Under the pieces are notes generated by a model. That model was not told the DNA's origin. It saw nothing but the letters and a program-made list of their open reading frames with translations, and did not search any database. The position numbers and the translations under genes were made by a program. Shown here in pieces: positions 54,895 through 62,375 of a DNA stretch of 64,000 nucleotides (positions are counted from its first letter, which is position 1; each line of letters starts with the position of its first letter). The DNA comes from Nocardia speluncae NBRC 108251 (GTDB lineage Bacteria; Actinomycetota; Actinomycetes; Mycobacteriales; Mycobacteriaceae), in assembly GCF_001613245.1 (NCBI RefSeq), contig NZ_BDBZ01000041.1, positions 1-64,000 on the forward strand, in the 5' to 3' direction.

Positions 54895-57219
54895 AGCACG
54901 AGCGGGTCCGGCGAGACCCGGATCTACGGAATACGGCACCACGGGCCGGGTTCGGCTCGCTCGCTGCGCTCCGCGCTCGAAGCGTTCCGGCCGGATATGG
55001 TCCTGATCGAGGGCCCGGCGGATGCGGATCCGCTGGTCCCGCATATGGCCTCCGCTGCGATGGAACCGCCGGTCGCGCTCCTGGGTTACGTTGCCGACGA
55101 ACCGGCGCGCGCGGCATTCTGGCCGTATGCGGTGTTCTCTCCGGAATGGCAGGCACTGCGTTATGCCGTCGAAAACGGTATAGCGGTGCGGTTCTGCGAT
55201 CTACCCGCCGCAATGGCATTGGCTGTGGAGGACAGCGGTAACGGCCGCGACGCCCTCGCCGAACTCGCCGCCGCGGGCGGTTACGACGACGCGGAACGCT
55301 GGTGGGATGCCGTGGTCGAATCGAGCACCGACGCCGCAACGTTCCCCGCGATCACCGAGGCCATGGCCACCTTGCGCGAAACCGCCCGCATCGAGCCGGC
55401 TTCCGACAGCGCTGCGGCCACCGGGCCCGGCCCGGCCGACGCCTCGGCAGCTCCCGGAGGGCCCACCACCGTGCCCGGTTCGCACACCGCAGAGGCGACC
55501 GGCCCCGGCGATCCCCACCCCGAGCCACTGGTTCTGGACCGGCACACCCTTGTCCGCGAGGCACATATGCGGCAGGTGCTGCGACAGGCCCGCAAGGACG
55601 GGGCCCGCCGGATCGCCGTCGTCTGTGGTGCGTGGCATGCTCCCGCGCTGTGCGATCCACTCGGCCCCGCAAACGCCGATCAACGCCTGCTGAAAGGTCT
55701 TCCGAAGGTCAAAGCGAAGCTGACCTGGGTGCCGTGGACGCATTCCCGTCTCGCCGCGGCCTCCGGCTACGGTGCGGGCGTCCCCTCCCCCGGCTGGTAT
55801 CACCATCTGTTCACCGCCACCGAGCACCCGATCGCCTCCTGGCTCACCAAGGTGGCGCGTCTGCTACGCGGTCACGATCTGCCGGTGTCCAGTGCCCATA
55901 TCATCGAAGCCGTTCGCCTCGCGGAAACCCTTGCTGCCCTGCGCTCGCGGCCGCTGGCAGGGCTGTCGGAGGTCACCGAGGCAACCCGGGCGGTGCTGTG
56001 CGAGGGCGACGATACGGTGTTGCGGCTGGTCGGTGCGGAACTGGTGGTGGGTGAGGCGCTCGGCGCCGTGCCGGCCGAAACGCCCACCGTGCCGTTGGAG
56101 GCCGATCTACGCGCACAGGCGCGCTCGCTGCGACTGAAACAAGAAGCGCTGTCCCGGACCCTGGACCTGGATCTGCGCAAGGCCCGCGATATCGCCAAAT
56201 CGCGACTGCTGCATCGGCTGCGGCTACTCGGCGTGCACTGGGGTGTTCCCGAGACCGGTACGGCCGGGTCCACCGGAACATTCCGGGAAACCTGGGAACT
56301 GCGCTGGGAACCGGAATTCGCGGTCCGTGTGATCGAGGCGTCCCGCTGGGGTACCACTGTGCAGGCGGCCGCCGAGGCAAAGATCCTCGATACGGCGGGC
56401 GGGGACGGCAGCGGTGTGGCCGAACTGACCGACGCCCTGGAATTCGCACTGCTGGCGGAGCTACCGGGCGCCCTGGACGGCCTGATCCACCGGCTCGGTT
56501 CCGCGGCCGCGATCGACCACGACATCACCCACCTGCTCGCCGCGCTACCGGGTGTGCTGCGCACCCTGCGTTACGGCGATGTGCGCGGCACCGACACCTC
56601 GGCACTGGCCCAGGTCGCAGACAGCATGCTCGTGCGGATCTGCGCCGGTCTGCCGGCGGCGGTCACCGGGCTCGGCGACGAAACCGCCGCCGCCCTGCGC
56701 GCACAGCTGGATACGGTGAACACCGCGATACATACCCGCAACGACACCGAATCCACGCAACGCTGGCTGGCGGCGCTGGCGCGGCTGGCGGACCGGCCGG
56801 ATATCCACGGGATGCTGACCGGCCGGATGGTGCGGCTGCTCTGCGATGCCGGCCGGTTCGACTCGGACGAGGCCTCGCGCAGGCTGGCCGCCGCGCTGTC
56901 GATCGGCAATACCGCGGGCGCGAAGGCGGCGTGGGTAGATGGTTTCGTCGGCGGCCGGGGATTGGTGCTGGTGCACGACCGAGCCCTGCTGCGCCTGGTC
57001 GACGACTGGCTCGCCGGGCTCACCGGCGACCAGTTCATGGAAGTGGTACCGCTGTTACGCCGCACCTTCGGTGCCTTCGAGTCGGGGGAACGCAGGGCCA
57101 TCGGGTCGGCCGTCCGCGATACCGGCCCGGGTGCGCCGGCCGCGCGCACCGAGATCGATACAGAACGCGGAGCACTCGTATTGCGTGCTGTCGCAGAAAT
57201 TTTGGGGGTACCGGCATGA
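54715..57219 (+). CDS. DUF5682 protein, probable TIKI/TraB-like fold
   Basis: An 834-residue protein if ATG 54715 is used, which overlaps the moxR stop (ATGA). The first 50-60 codons are made of the tandem repeat, so the original start may be later (54790, 54865, or the lost start near 54898). The real protein opens 'IYGIRHHGPGSARSLRSAL' (R74-H75-H76-G77), then 'PDMVLIEGPADAD' (E99), and later 'RIAVVCGAWHAPAL' (G305-A-W-H308). That order, G-x-x-H then I-E-G then G-A-x-H, is that of TraB/TIKI/EreA-like proteins, some of which are metal-dependent hydrolases. The C-terminal half is helical. It is third in the operon and may be the effector. Confidence 0.75.
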   Translation: MSESGPEAVAERNHAGPSLIRDPHSMSESGPEAVAQRNHAGPSLIRDPHSMSESGPEAVHSTSGSGETRIYGIRHHGPGSARSLRSALEAFRPDMVLIEGPADADPLVPHMASAAMEPPVALLGYVADEPARAAFWPYAVFSPEWQALRYAVENGIAVRFCDLPAAMALAVEDSGNGRDALAELAAAGGYDDAERWWDAVVESSTDAATFPAITEAMATLRETARIEPASDSAAATGPGPADASAAPGGPTTVPGSHTAEATGPGDPHPEPLVLDRHTLVREAHMRQVLRQARKDGARRIAVVCGAWHAPALCDPLGPANADQRLLKGLPKVKAKLTWVPWTHSRLAAASGYGAGVPSPGWYHHLFTATEHPIASWLTKVARLLRGHDLPVSSAHIIEAVRLAETLAALRSRPLAGLSEVTEATRAVLCEGDDTVLRLVGAELVVGEALGAVPAETPTVPLEADLRAQARSLRLKQEALSRTLDLDLRKARDIAKSRLLHRLRLLGVHWGVPETGTAGSTGTFRETWELRWEPEFAVRVIEASRWGTTVQAAAEAKILDTAGGDGSGVAELTDALEFALLAELPGALDGLIHRLGSAAAIDHDITHLLAALPGVLRTLRYGDVRGTDTSALAQVADSMLVRICAGLPAAVTGLGDETAAALRAQLDTVNTAIHTRNDTESTQRWLAALARLADRPDIHGMLTGRMVRLLCDAGRFDSDEASRRLAAALSIGNTAGAKAAWVDGFVGGRGLVLVHDRALLRLVDDWLAGLTGDQFMEVVPLLRRTFGAFESGERRAIGSAVRDTGPGAPAARTEIDTERGALVLRAVAEILGVPA

Positions 57220-58394
57220 ACAGGACCGCACCACACCCTGTCCCGGAACATGAGCGGCTGCGCCGGTGGCGCCTCGTCCTCGGCACCGCGGCAGATCCCG
57301 CGCTCGGCGAGCTCACCGGAGCGGACGATGCGGCCGTCGACAAGGCGCTGGGCGCCGTGTACGACACGAATCGCGGGGGCGGCAGGCCCGGCGGTGAGCG
57401 ATCCGGTGGCCTCGGTGGATCGGCACCACGGGTGGCTCGCTGGCTCGGTGATATCCGCACCTATTTTCCGTCGACCGTGGTGGAGGTGATGCAGCGGGAT
57501 GCGGTGGAGCGGCTCGGCCTCACCCAGTTGCTGCTCGAACCCGAACTCATGGAGGCGGTCGAACCGGACGTTCACCTGGTCGGCACGCTGCTCAGCCTGA
57601 ACCGGGTGATACCGGAGACCACCAAATCGACCGCCCGGATGGTGGTCGGCAAGGTCGTGAAGGAAATCGAGGAGCGGATCGCCGCACGCACCGTCGCCGC
57701 GGTGAGTGGGGCACTGAACCGGGCCACCCGCACCACCCGGCCCAAACCCCGCGATATCGACTTCGATCGCACCATCCGCAAGAACCTCGCCAATTATCTG
57801 CCCGAGCAGCGCACCATCATCGCCGAACATCTGGTCGGATACGGCAGGCGGTCGCAAGCGGTGCACCGTGACGTGATCCTGGCCATCGATCAATCCGGGT
57901 CGATGGCCTCCAGTGTCGTGTACTCCTCGGTATTCGGCGCGGTCCTGGCTTCCATGCGCGCGCTGCGCACCTCGCTGGTCGTCTTCGATACCGAGGTCGT
58001 CGATCTCACGGATAAGCTCAGCGATCCGGTCGATGTGCTGTTCGGTACCCAGCTCGGCGGCGGCACCTACATCAATCGCGCCATCGCCTATTGCGAGTCA
58101 CTCATCACCCGCCCCACCGACAGCTTGTTCTTTCTGATCTCGGATCTCTACGAGGGCGGCGTACGCGAGGAGATGCTGCGGCGGATCAACGCGATGAAGG
58201 AAGCCGGGGTACAGGTGGTGGTGCTGCTGGCGCTGTCCGACGACGGCGCCCCCTCCTACGATCGCGAGAACGCCGCCGCACTGGCCGCGCTCGGCGTTCC
58301 CGCGTTCGCCTGCACCCCGGACCGTTTCCCGGACCTCCTGGCCGAAGCCCTCAACCGCGGCGACCTCAACCACTGGAGCACCGACCGGCGGTAA
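57216..58394 (+). CDS. VWA (MIDAS) domain protein, partner of the MoxR ATPase
   Basis: A 392-residue protein. The C-terminal von Willebrand A domain has the metal site D225-Q-S-G-S-M, with T in 'GGGTYINRA' and D in 'LISDLYEGG'. The N-terminal half is helical, as in CoxE/ViaA-like proteins that bind MoxR ATPases. Its ATG overlaps the stop of the DUF5682 gene (ATGA), completing an operon in which all four genes are coupled. The likely role is adaptor between the ATPase ring and its target. Confidence 0.9.
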   Translation: MNRTAPHPVPEHERLRRWRLVLGTAADPALGELTGADDAAVDKALGAVYDTNRGGGRPGGERSGGLGGSAPRVARWLGDIRTYFPSTVVEVMQRDAVERLGLTQLLLEPELMEAVEPDVHLVGTLLSLNRVIPETTKSTARMVVGKVVKEIEERIAARTVAAVSGALNRATRTTRPKPRDIDFDRTIRKNLANYLPEQRTIIAEHLVGYGRRSQAVHRDVILAIDQSGSMASSVVYSSVFGAVLASMRALRTSLVVFDTEVVDLTDKLSDPVDVLFGTQLGGGTYINRAIAYCESLITRPTDSLFFLISDLYEGGVREEMLRRINAMKEAGVQVVVLLALSDDGAPSYDRENAAALAALGVPAFACTPDRFPDLLAEALNRGDLNHWSTDRR

Positions 58395-58488
58395 CTCACC
58401 GGTACGACCCAGCCGCGACACAAACGCCAGGCTCCCCCGCCCCACTCGCGAGTCCTCGATTCCGTGCACCCGAATGGTCACCTCCGAT

Positions 58489-58618
58489 GGTTCGGGGCCC
58501 GTCTCGTTCTGGAGCGACAGAGCGGGGGAGCGAAGCGGAGGAGCGTCGGAGTGAAGAACGAGACCCAGGGGGCCCCGAACCCCGCGCCGCCGAAGGCGGC
58601 GCCATAGATACAGCTCAG
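58489..58618. repeat. Inverted-repeat element, copy A, at the 3' end of the ABC permease gene
   Basis: Outer arms GGTTCGGGGCC (58489-58499) and GGCCCCGAACC (58571-58581) pair over 11 bp. Inner arms GTCTCGTTCT (58501-58510) and AGAACGAGAC (58555-58564) pair over 10 bp. The right end holds a second hairpin and CAGCTCAG, which includes the permease stop. The same layout returns at 62245-62375. Confidence 0.75.
58584..58602 (-). terminator. Terminator of the ABC exporter operon
   Basis: GCGCCGCC (58584-58591) pairs with GGCGGCGC (58595-58602) around a three-base loop, 12 bases past the permease stop. It is part of the inverted-repeat element. Confidence 0.65.
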
Positions 58619-61143
58619 ATATCGGCGATGGCCGCCAGCGGCGGAGTGCGGGCCGCACGCACCGCCGGCCAGAGCGCGGCCAGCACTCCCACCACAGCGG
58701 AACCGATCAGCATGTACACCAGCTGGTCCCACGGAACCGCGATCTGGTCCAGGCCGAGATCGCGCAGGGTGCGCAGGAATCCGACGCCGAGCCCCAGGCC
58801 CAGCACCGCCCCTACGAGTGCGCCGAAGACGGCGATGAGCATGGATTCCAGATAGATGGTGCGCCGGACCTGCGACCGCTGGGTACCGACCGCGCGCAAC
58901 ATGCCGATTTCGCGTCGCCGCTCCACCACCGACAGCGCGAGCGTATTGACGATCCCGAGCACGGCGATCACCACGGCCAGCGCGAGCAGGCCGTACAGAA
59001 TGGCCAGCATATTGTTGATCTGCTTCGCGTTCTCGCCCTTGAACTCTTCGCGGTCCTGCACCTGGACGATCACGAATTCCTCGGTGGCCCGCTCCAGGTC
59101 GGTCCGCATCGCCGCCAGATCGGCATCGGGCGCCGCCTTGATGAGCACAACGGCCTCGGTCCGCATGGATACCGGCATCGCTTTCTCGTAGACCGCGGAC
59201 GGCACGATCAGCGGCCCCAGTACCTGCGAATCCGCGTACACACCGGCCACGGTCAGCGGTATTTCGGCACCGCCCAGGGTGCTGATCACCAGCTGTTCAC
59301 CGGCGCCGACCCCGTGCTCGGTCGCCTCGTCCTCGCCGAGCAGAATATCCGAATCCCCCAGTGCCGCCGTGCCACTGAGCATTTCGATATTCACGACCTG
59401 CTCGAGCGGCCCGTCCGGCGAGGTGCCGAATTCGTCGTCGTCGCCGATCTTCAGCGCAACTCCTCGTAGCCCCACGACATCGGCGGCCGCGGGTACCTTC
59501 TCCCGGACCGCATCGCTCGCGCCGGTCGGTACACCCATCATCGGCGGCCCGGCCAGGACATAGTCGGCTTCCACGCCTTGATCGACGAGCCGGGAGATAC
59601 TGACCTTCGCCGATTCGCCCAACATCCCGATCGCGGTGACCAGCATCAATCCGAGAGTCAGTGCGAAGGCGGTGGCCGCGGTGCGCCGCGGATTGCGGAC
59701 CGCGTTGTTGCGCGCCATCTGCCCGACCGGCCCGAACGGCCGGATCAGCCAGCCGAGTCCGGCCAGAACGGGTCGCGACAATGCCGGGGCGGCGAACAGC
59801 ACGGCGAGGATCAGCCCCAGCGCGCCGACTCCGACGACCGCCGCGGCGCCGCCCCCGGTGTTCCGGGAGCCGAGCACCACGAGCAGCACACCCGCGACCG
59901 CGAGAACCGCGCCCGCGATCGTGCGCCCCCGCAGCGAGTCTCCGGCGGAGGCGAACTCTTCGCGCATCGCCTGCACCGGCGGAATCCGGGAGGCACGCCG
60001 GGCGGGTGCGTACGCGCTCACCACGGTCACCAGCAGCCCGACCGCAAAGGCCACCAGCACTGTGCGCGGCAGAACGGCCATGGTTCCGGTCGGCAGGCCG
60101 AGATCGAAGGCGTTCAGCACCGCGGCCAATCCGTAGGCGAGCGCGATACCCGCGAGCAGCCCGAGCAGGCTGCCGATGACACCGACGATCAGCGCCTCGG
60201 CGACCACCGAGCGGCCGACCTGCCCGCGGCCGGCGCCTACGGCACGTAGCAGTGCCAGTTCCCGCAGTCGCTGCGCCACCAGCATGGAGAAGGTGTTGTA
60301 GATGATGAAGGTGCCGACGATCAGCGCGATGGCGCCGAACGCGAGCAGAAAGTAGTTCAAGAAGTTCAGTGCTTCGGAGATTTCGGCCTTCATCTCCGCG
60401 CGGACCTGGTCCCCGTTCTGCGCTTTGTAGTCCGGGTAGAGCATGGACAGCCGGTCGCGCAGGGTATCGCCGGGGATACCTTCGGCCGCGATATCGAGAT
60501 AGGCGACATGCATCCCGTCGGTGAACAGTTCCCTGGCCTGGGCCTCGGTGAACTGCACCCCGATGAAGCCACCGGTATCGGTGGCCGGGGCGTAGAGCCC
60601 GGTGACGGTCACATCGATCGGGCCGCCGTGCGAGGGCACCAGTACCTTGGTGCGATCGCCCACCGCGAGCCCGGCGCTTTCGGCGGCGCCGGTGTTGAGC
60701 GCGACCTGCCCCGGTTCGGCCGGCGGTCCGCCCGCGACGAACGGATCCGGCTGGGCGACCGATCGTTCGGGCGGCAGATAGGCCATACCGAAGCTCGGTG
60801 CCCCGCCGGTCTGCACGGCTTTCTTTCCGGCCGGGTCGAGGAGCACCACCGAACCCTCGATACCGGGCGCCACGGTGCGGACCCCGTCCATGGCGGCCAC
60901 ATCGTCGGCCACGTCCTGCGGGATACCGGGAGACCGCCGTTCTTCGGGACTCAACCGGACGTCCACCCCGGCGGCTTCATTGGCGAAGATCCCGTCGAAG
61001 GTGCGTTGCAGAGTATCGGTGAAGACAAAAGAGCCCGCGATGAACGCGGTCCCGAGCACCACCGACAGCAGCGTCAGCGCCAGCCGGACCTTGTGCGCGG
61101 CGAGATTGCGCAGGGCAACCGTGCGCATCGGATGTGCGGCCAC
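58615..61143 (-). CDS. ABC transporter permease, MacB/FtsX type (two FtsX modules)
   Basis: An 842-residue membrane protein with two FtsX-like modules. The first helix is 'LTLLSVVLGTAFIAGSFVF', followed by a large extracellular MacB_PCD-like domain. Groups of three helices come near residues 260-390. The second module ends with 'LLALAVVIAVLGIVNTLALS' and helices near the C-terminus. Such permeases export lipids, peptides or drugs, or move lipoproteins. The start is GTG 61143, with AGGAGA seven bases upstream. It is co-directional with the ATPase gene 73 bases upstream. The stop codon lies inside the inverted-repeat element. Confidence 0.9.
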   Translation of the reverse strand: MAAHPMRTVALRNLAAHKVRLALTLLSVVLGTAFIAGSFVFTDTLQRTFDGIFANEAAGVDVRLSPEERRSPGIPQDVADDVAAMDGVRTVAPGIEGSVVLLDPAGKKAVQTGGAPSFGMAYLPPERSVAQPDPFVAGGPPAEPGQVALNTGAAESAGLAVGDRTKVLVPSHGGPIDVTVTGLYAPATDTGGFIGVQFTEAQARELFTDGMHVAYLDIAAEGIPGDTLRDRLSMLYPDYKAQNGDQVRAEMKAEISEALNFLNYFLLAFGAIALIVGTFIIYNTFSMLVAQRLRELALLRAVGAGRGQVGRSVVAEALIVGVIGSLLGLLAGIALAYGLAAVLNAFDLGLPTGTMAVLPRTVLVAFAVGLLVTVVSAYAPARRASRIPPVQAMREEFASAGDSLRGRTIAGAVLAVAGVLLVVLGSRNTGGGAAAVVGVGALGLILAVLFAAPALSRPVLAGLGWLIRPFGPVGQMARNNAVRNPRRTAATAFALTLGLMLVTAIGMLGESAKVSISRLVDQGVEADYVLAGPPMMGVPTGASDAVREKVPAAADVVGLRGVALKIGDDDEFGTSPDGPLEQVVNIEMLSGTAALGDSDILLGEDEATEHGVGAGEQLVISTLGGAEIPLTVAGVYADSQVLGPLIVPSAVYEKAMPVSMRTEAVVLIKAAPDADLAAMRTDLERATEEFVIVQVQDREEFKGENAKQINNMLAILYGLLALAVVIAVLGIVNTLALSVVERRREIGMLRAVGTQRSQVRRTIYLESMLIAVFGALVGAVLGLGLGVGFLRTLRDLGLDQIAVPWDQLVYMLIGSAVVGVLAALWPAVRAARTPPLAAIADI

Positions 61144-61216
61144 TATCGGGTCTCCTGTGGTGTGCGGGGATACCCCGCACCCCGGTCGGTCCGGCGGATG
61201 GCTGCGCGGCGGTCGT

Positions 61217-61987
61217 TCACGGGACCTCCAGCGCCTTCATCCGGTCCAGCACGGTCTCCGCGGTCGGATCGCGCATCTCGTCGACGATCCGACCGTCGGC
61301 CAGGAAGATCACCCGGTCCGCGTACGCGGCGGCGGCGGGTTCGTGGGTGACGATGACAACCGTCTGACCGAATTCGTCCACTGCGGCCCGCAGAATCGAC
61401 AGCACCTCACCGGAGGAGCGCGAGTCCAGGTTGCCGGTCGGTTCGTCCCCGAAGATGATCTCCGGTTTGCCCGCCAGTGCCCGCGCACACGCGACCCGCT
61501 GCTGCTGTCCACCGGACAGTTCGCTGGGCCGGTGGCCGAGCCGGTCCTCCAGGCCCAGCCGCTTCAGTACGGTCGCCAGCCATTCCGTTTCGGGCCGGCG
61601 CCCCGCGATATCGAGCGGCAGGGTGATGTTCTCCAGCGCGGTCAGCGTCGGTACCAGGTTGAACGCCTGGAAGACGAATCCGATCCGGTCCCGCCGCAAG
61701 GCGGTCATATCCTTGTCGGACAGGTCGGTGAGCTCGGTATCGCCGATCCGCACCTGCCCCGAGCTCGCCGCGTCCAATCCGGCCAGACAGTGCATGAGGG
61801 TGGATTTACCCGAACCCGACGGCCCCATGATGGCGGTGAATTCCCCGCGGGCGAGGTCGACCGATACCGCGTCCAGGGCCGTGACCCGGGTATCCCCGGA
61901 CCCGTAGACCTTGGTGAGTTCGATGGCACCGGCGGCGACGGCGGACCCGGGGCCGGCCGAGTCCGTATCGACAGCATGAGCAGTCAT
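61217..61987 (-). CDS. ABC transporter ATP-binding protein, LolD/MacB type
   Basis: A 256-residue ATPase. Walker A is 'GPSGSGKSTL', the Q-loop lies in 'FVFQAFNLVPTLTALENI', the signature is 'LSGGQQQRVACARAL' and Walker B 'IIFGDEPTGNLD'. It powers the FtsX-type permease next to it. I chose ATG 61987; the frame reaches 62107 but the extra 40 residues have no homology-like character. The substrate is unknown. Confidence 0.93.
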   Translation of the reverse strand: MTAHAVDTDSAGPGSAVAAGAIELTKVYGSGDTRVTALDAVSVDLARGEFTAIMGPSGSGKSTLMHCLAGLDAASSGQVRIGDTELTDLSDKDMTALRRDRIGFVFQAFNLVPTLTALENITLPLDIAGRRPETEWLATVLKRLGLEDRLGHRPSELSGGQQQRVACARALAGKPEIIFGDEPTGNLDSRSSGEVLSILRAAVDEFGQTVVIVTHEPAAAAYADRVIFLADGRIVDEMRDPTAETVLDRMKALEVP

Positions 61988-62371
61988 GGGTCCAGTCTGT
62001 CGGGCCGCGCGCTGCCGCGCCATCCGGGATACCCCTGACCCCGGGGCTCGCACCGTCGTCCTCTGGTAGCGGGTTGTGTCACCCCCGACGCCTTCGAGTA
62101 GCCGCACCGCCAGACATTTGCGTCACTCTTCCGTGACAGGCCCACACGTATCCCAACGTGCCCAGCGGCACCGCCGAGTTCAACGAGGCCCCCGCAAAAC
62201 CCAACGCAACCAACGGCGGCGCCGAGTTCAGCGAGGCCCTGAAAGGTTTCGGCCCGCCCCTGCTGTCAGCGCTCGAGACGATGCGGCGCAGCCGCGAACA
62301 TCGAGTGCCGACAGCAGCGACCTCGGGGGGCCGAAACCCGCGCCGACGGAGGCGACGCAAATAAACACAGC
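61988..62371. other. Intergenic region between ABC ATPase and kinase genes, repeat-bearing
   Basis: 384 bases with no gene. The first half holds a short direct repeat: GCCGAGTTCAACGAGGCCC (62173-62191) recurs with one change at 62221-62239, 48 bases on. The right part is the second inverted-repeat element. A short forward frame from 62158 is Arg-rich and not credible. Confidence 0.6.
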
Positions 62372-62375
62372 TCAG
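62245..62375. repeat. Inverted-repeat element, copy B, at the 3' end of the kinase gene
   Basis: GGTTTCGGCCC (62245-62255) pairs with GGGCCGAAACC (62328-62338), and CTGCTGTC (62260-62267) with GACAGCAG (62310-62317). The right end reads much like copy A, from CCCGCGCCG to CACAGCTCAG, and again contains the stop codon of the reverse-strand gene. The two copies are 130 and 131 bases long. Confidence 0.72.
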
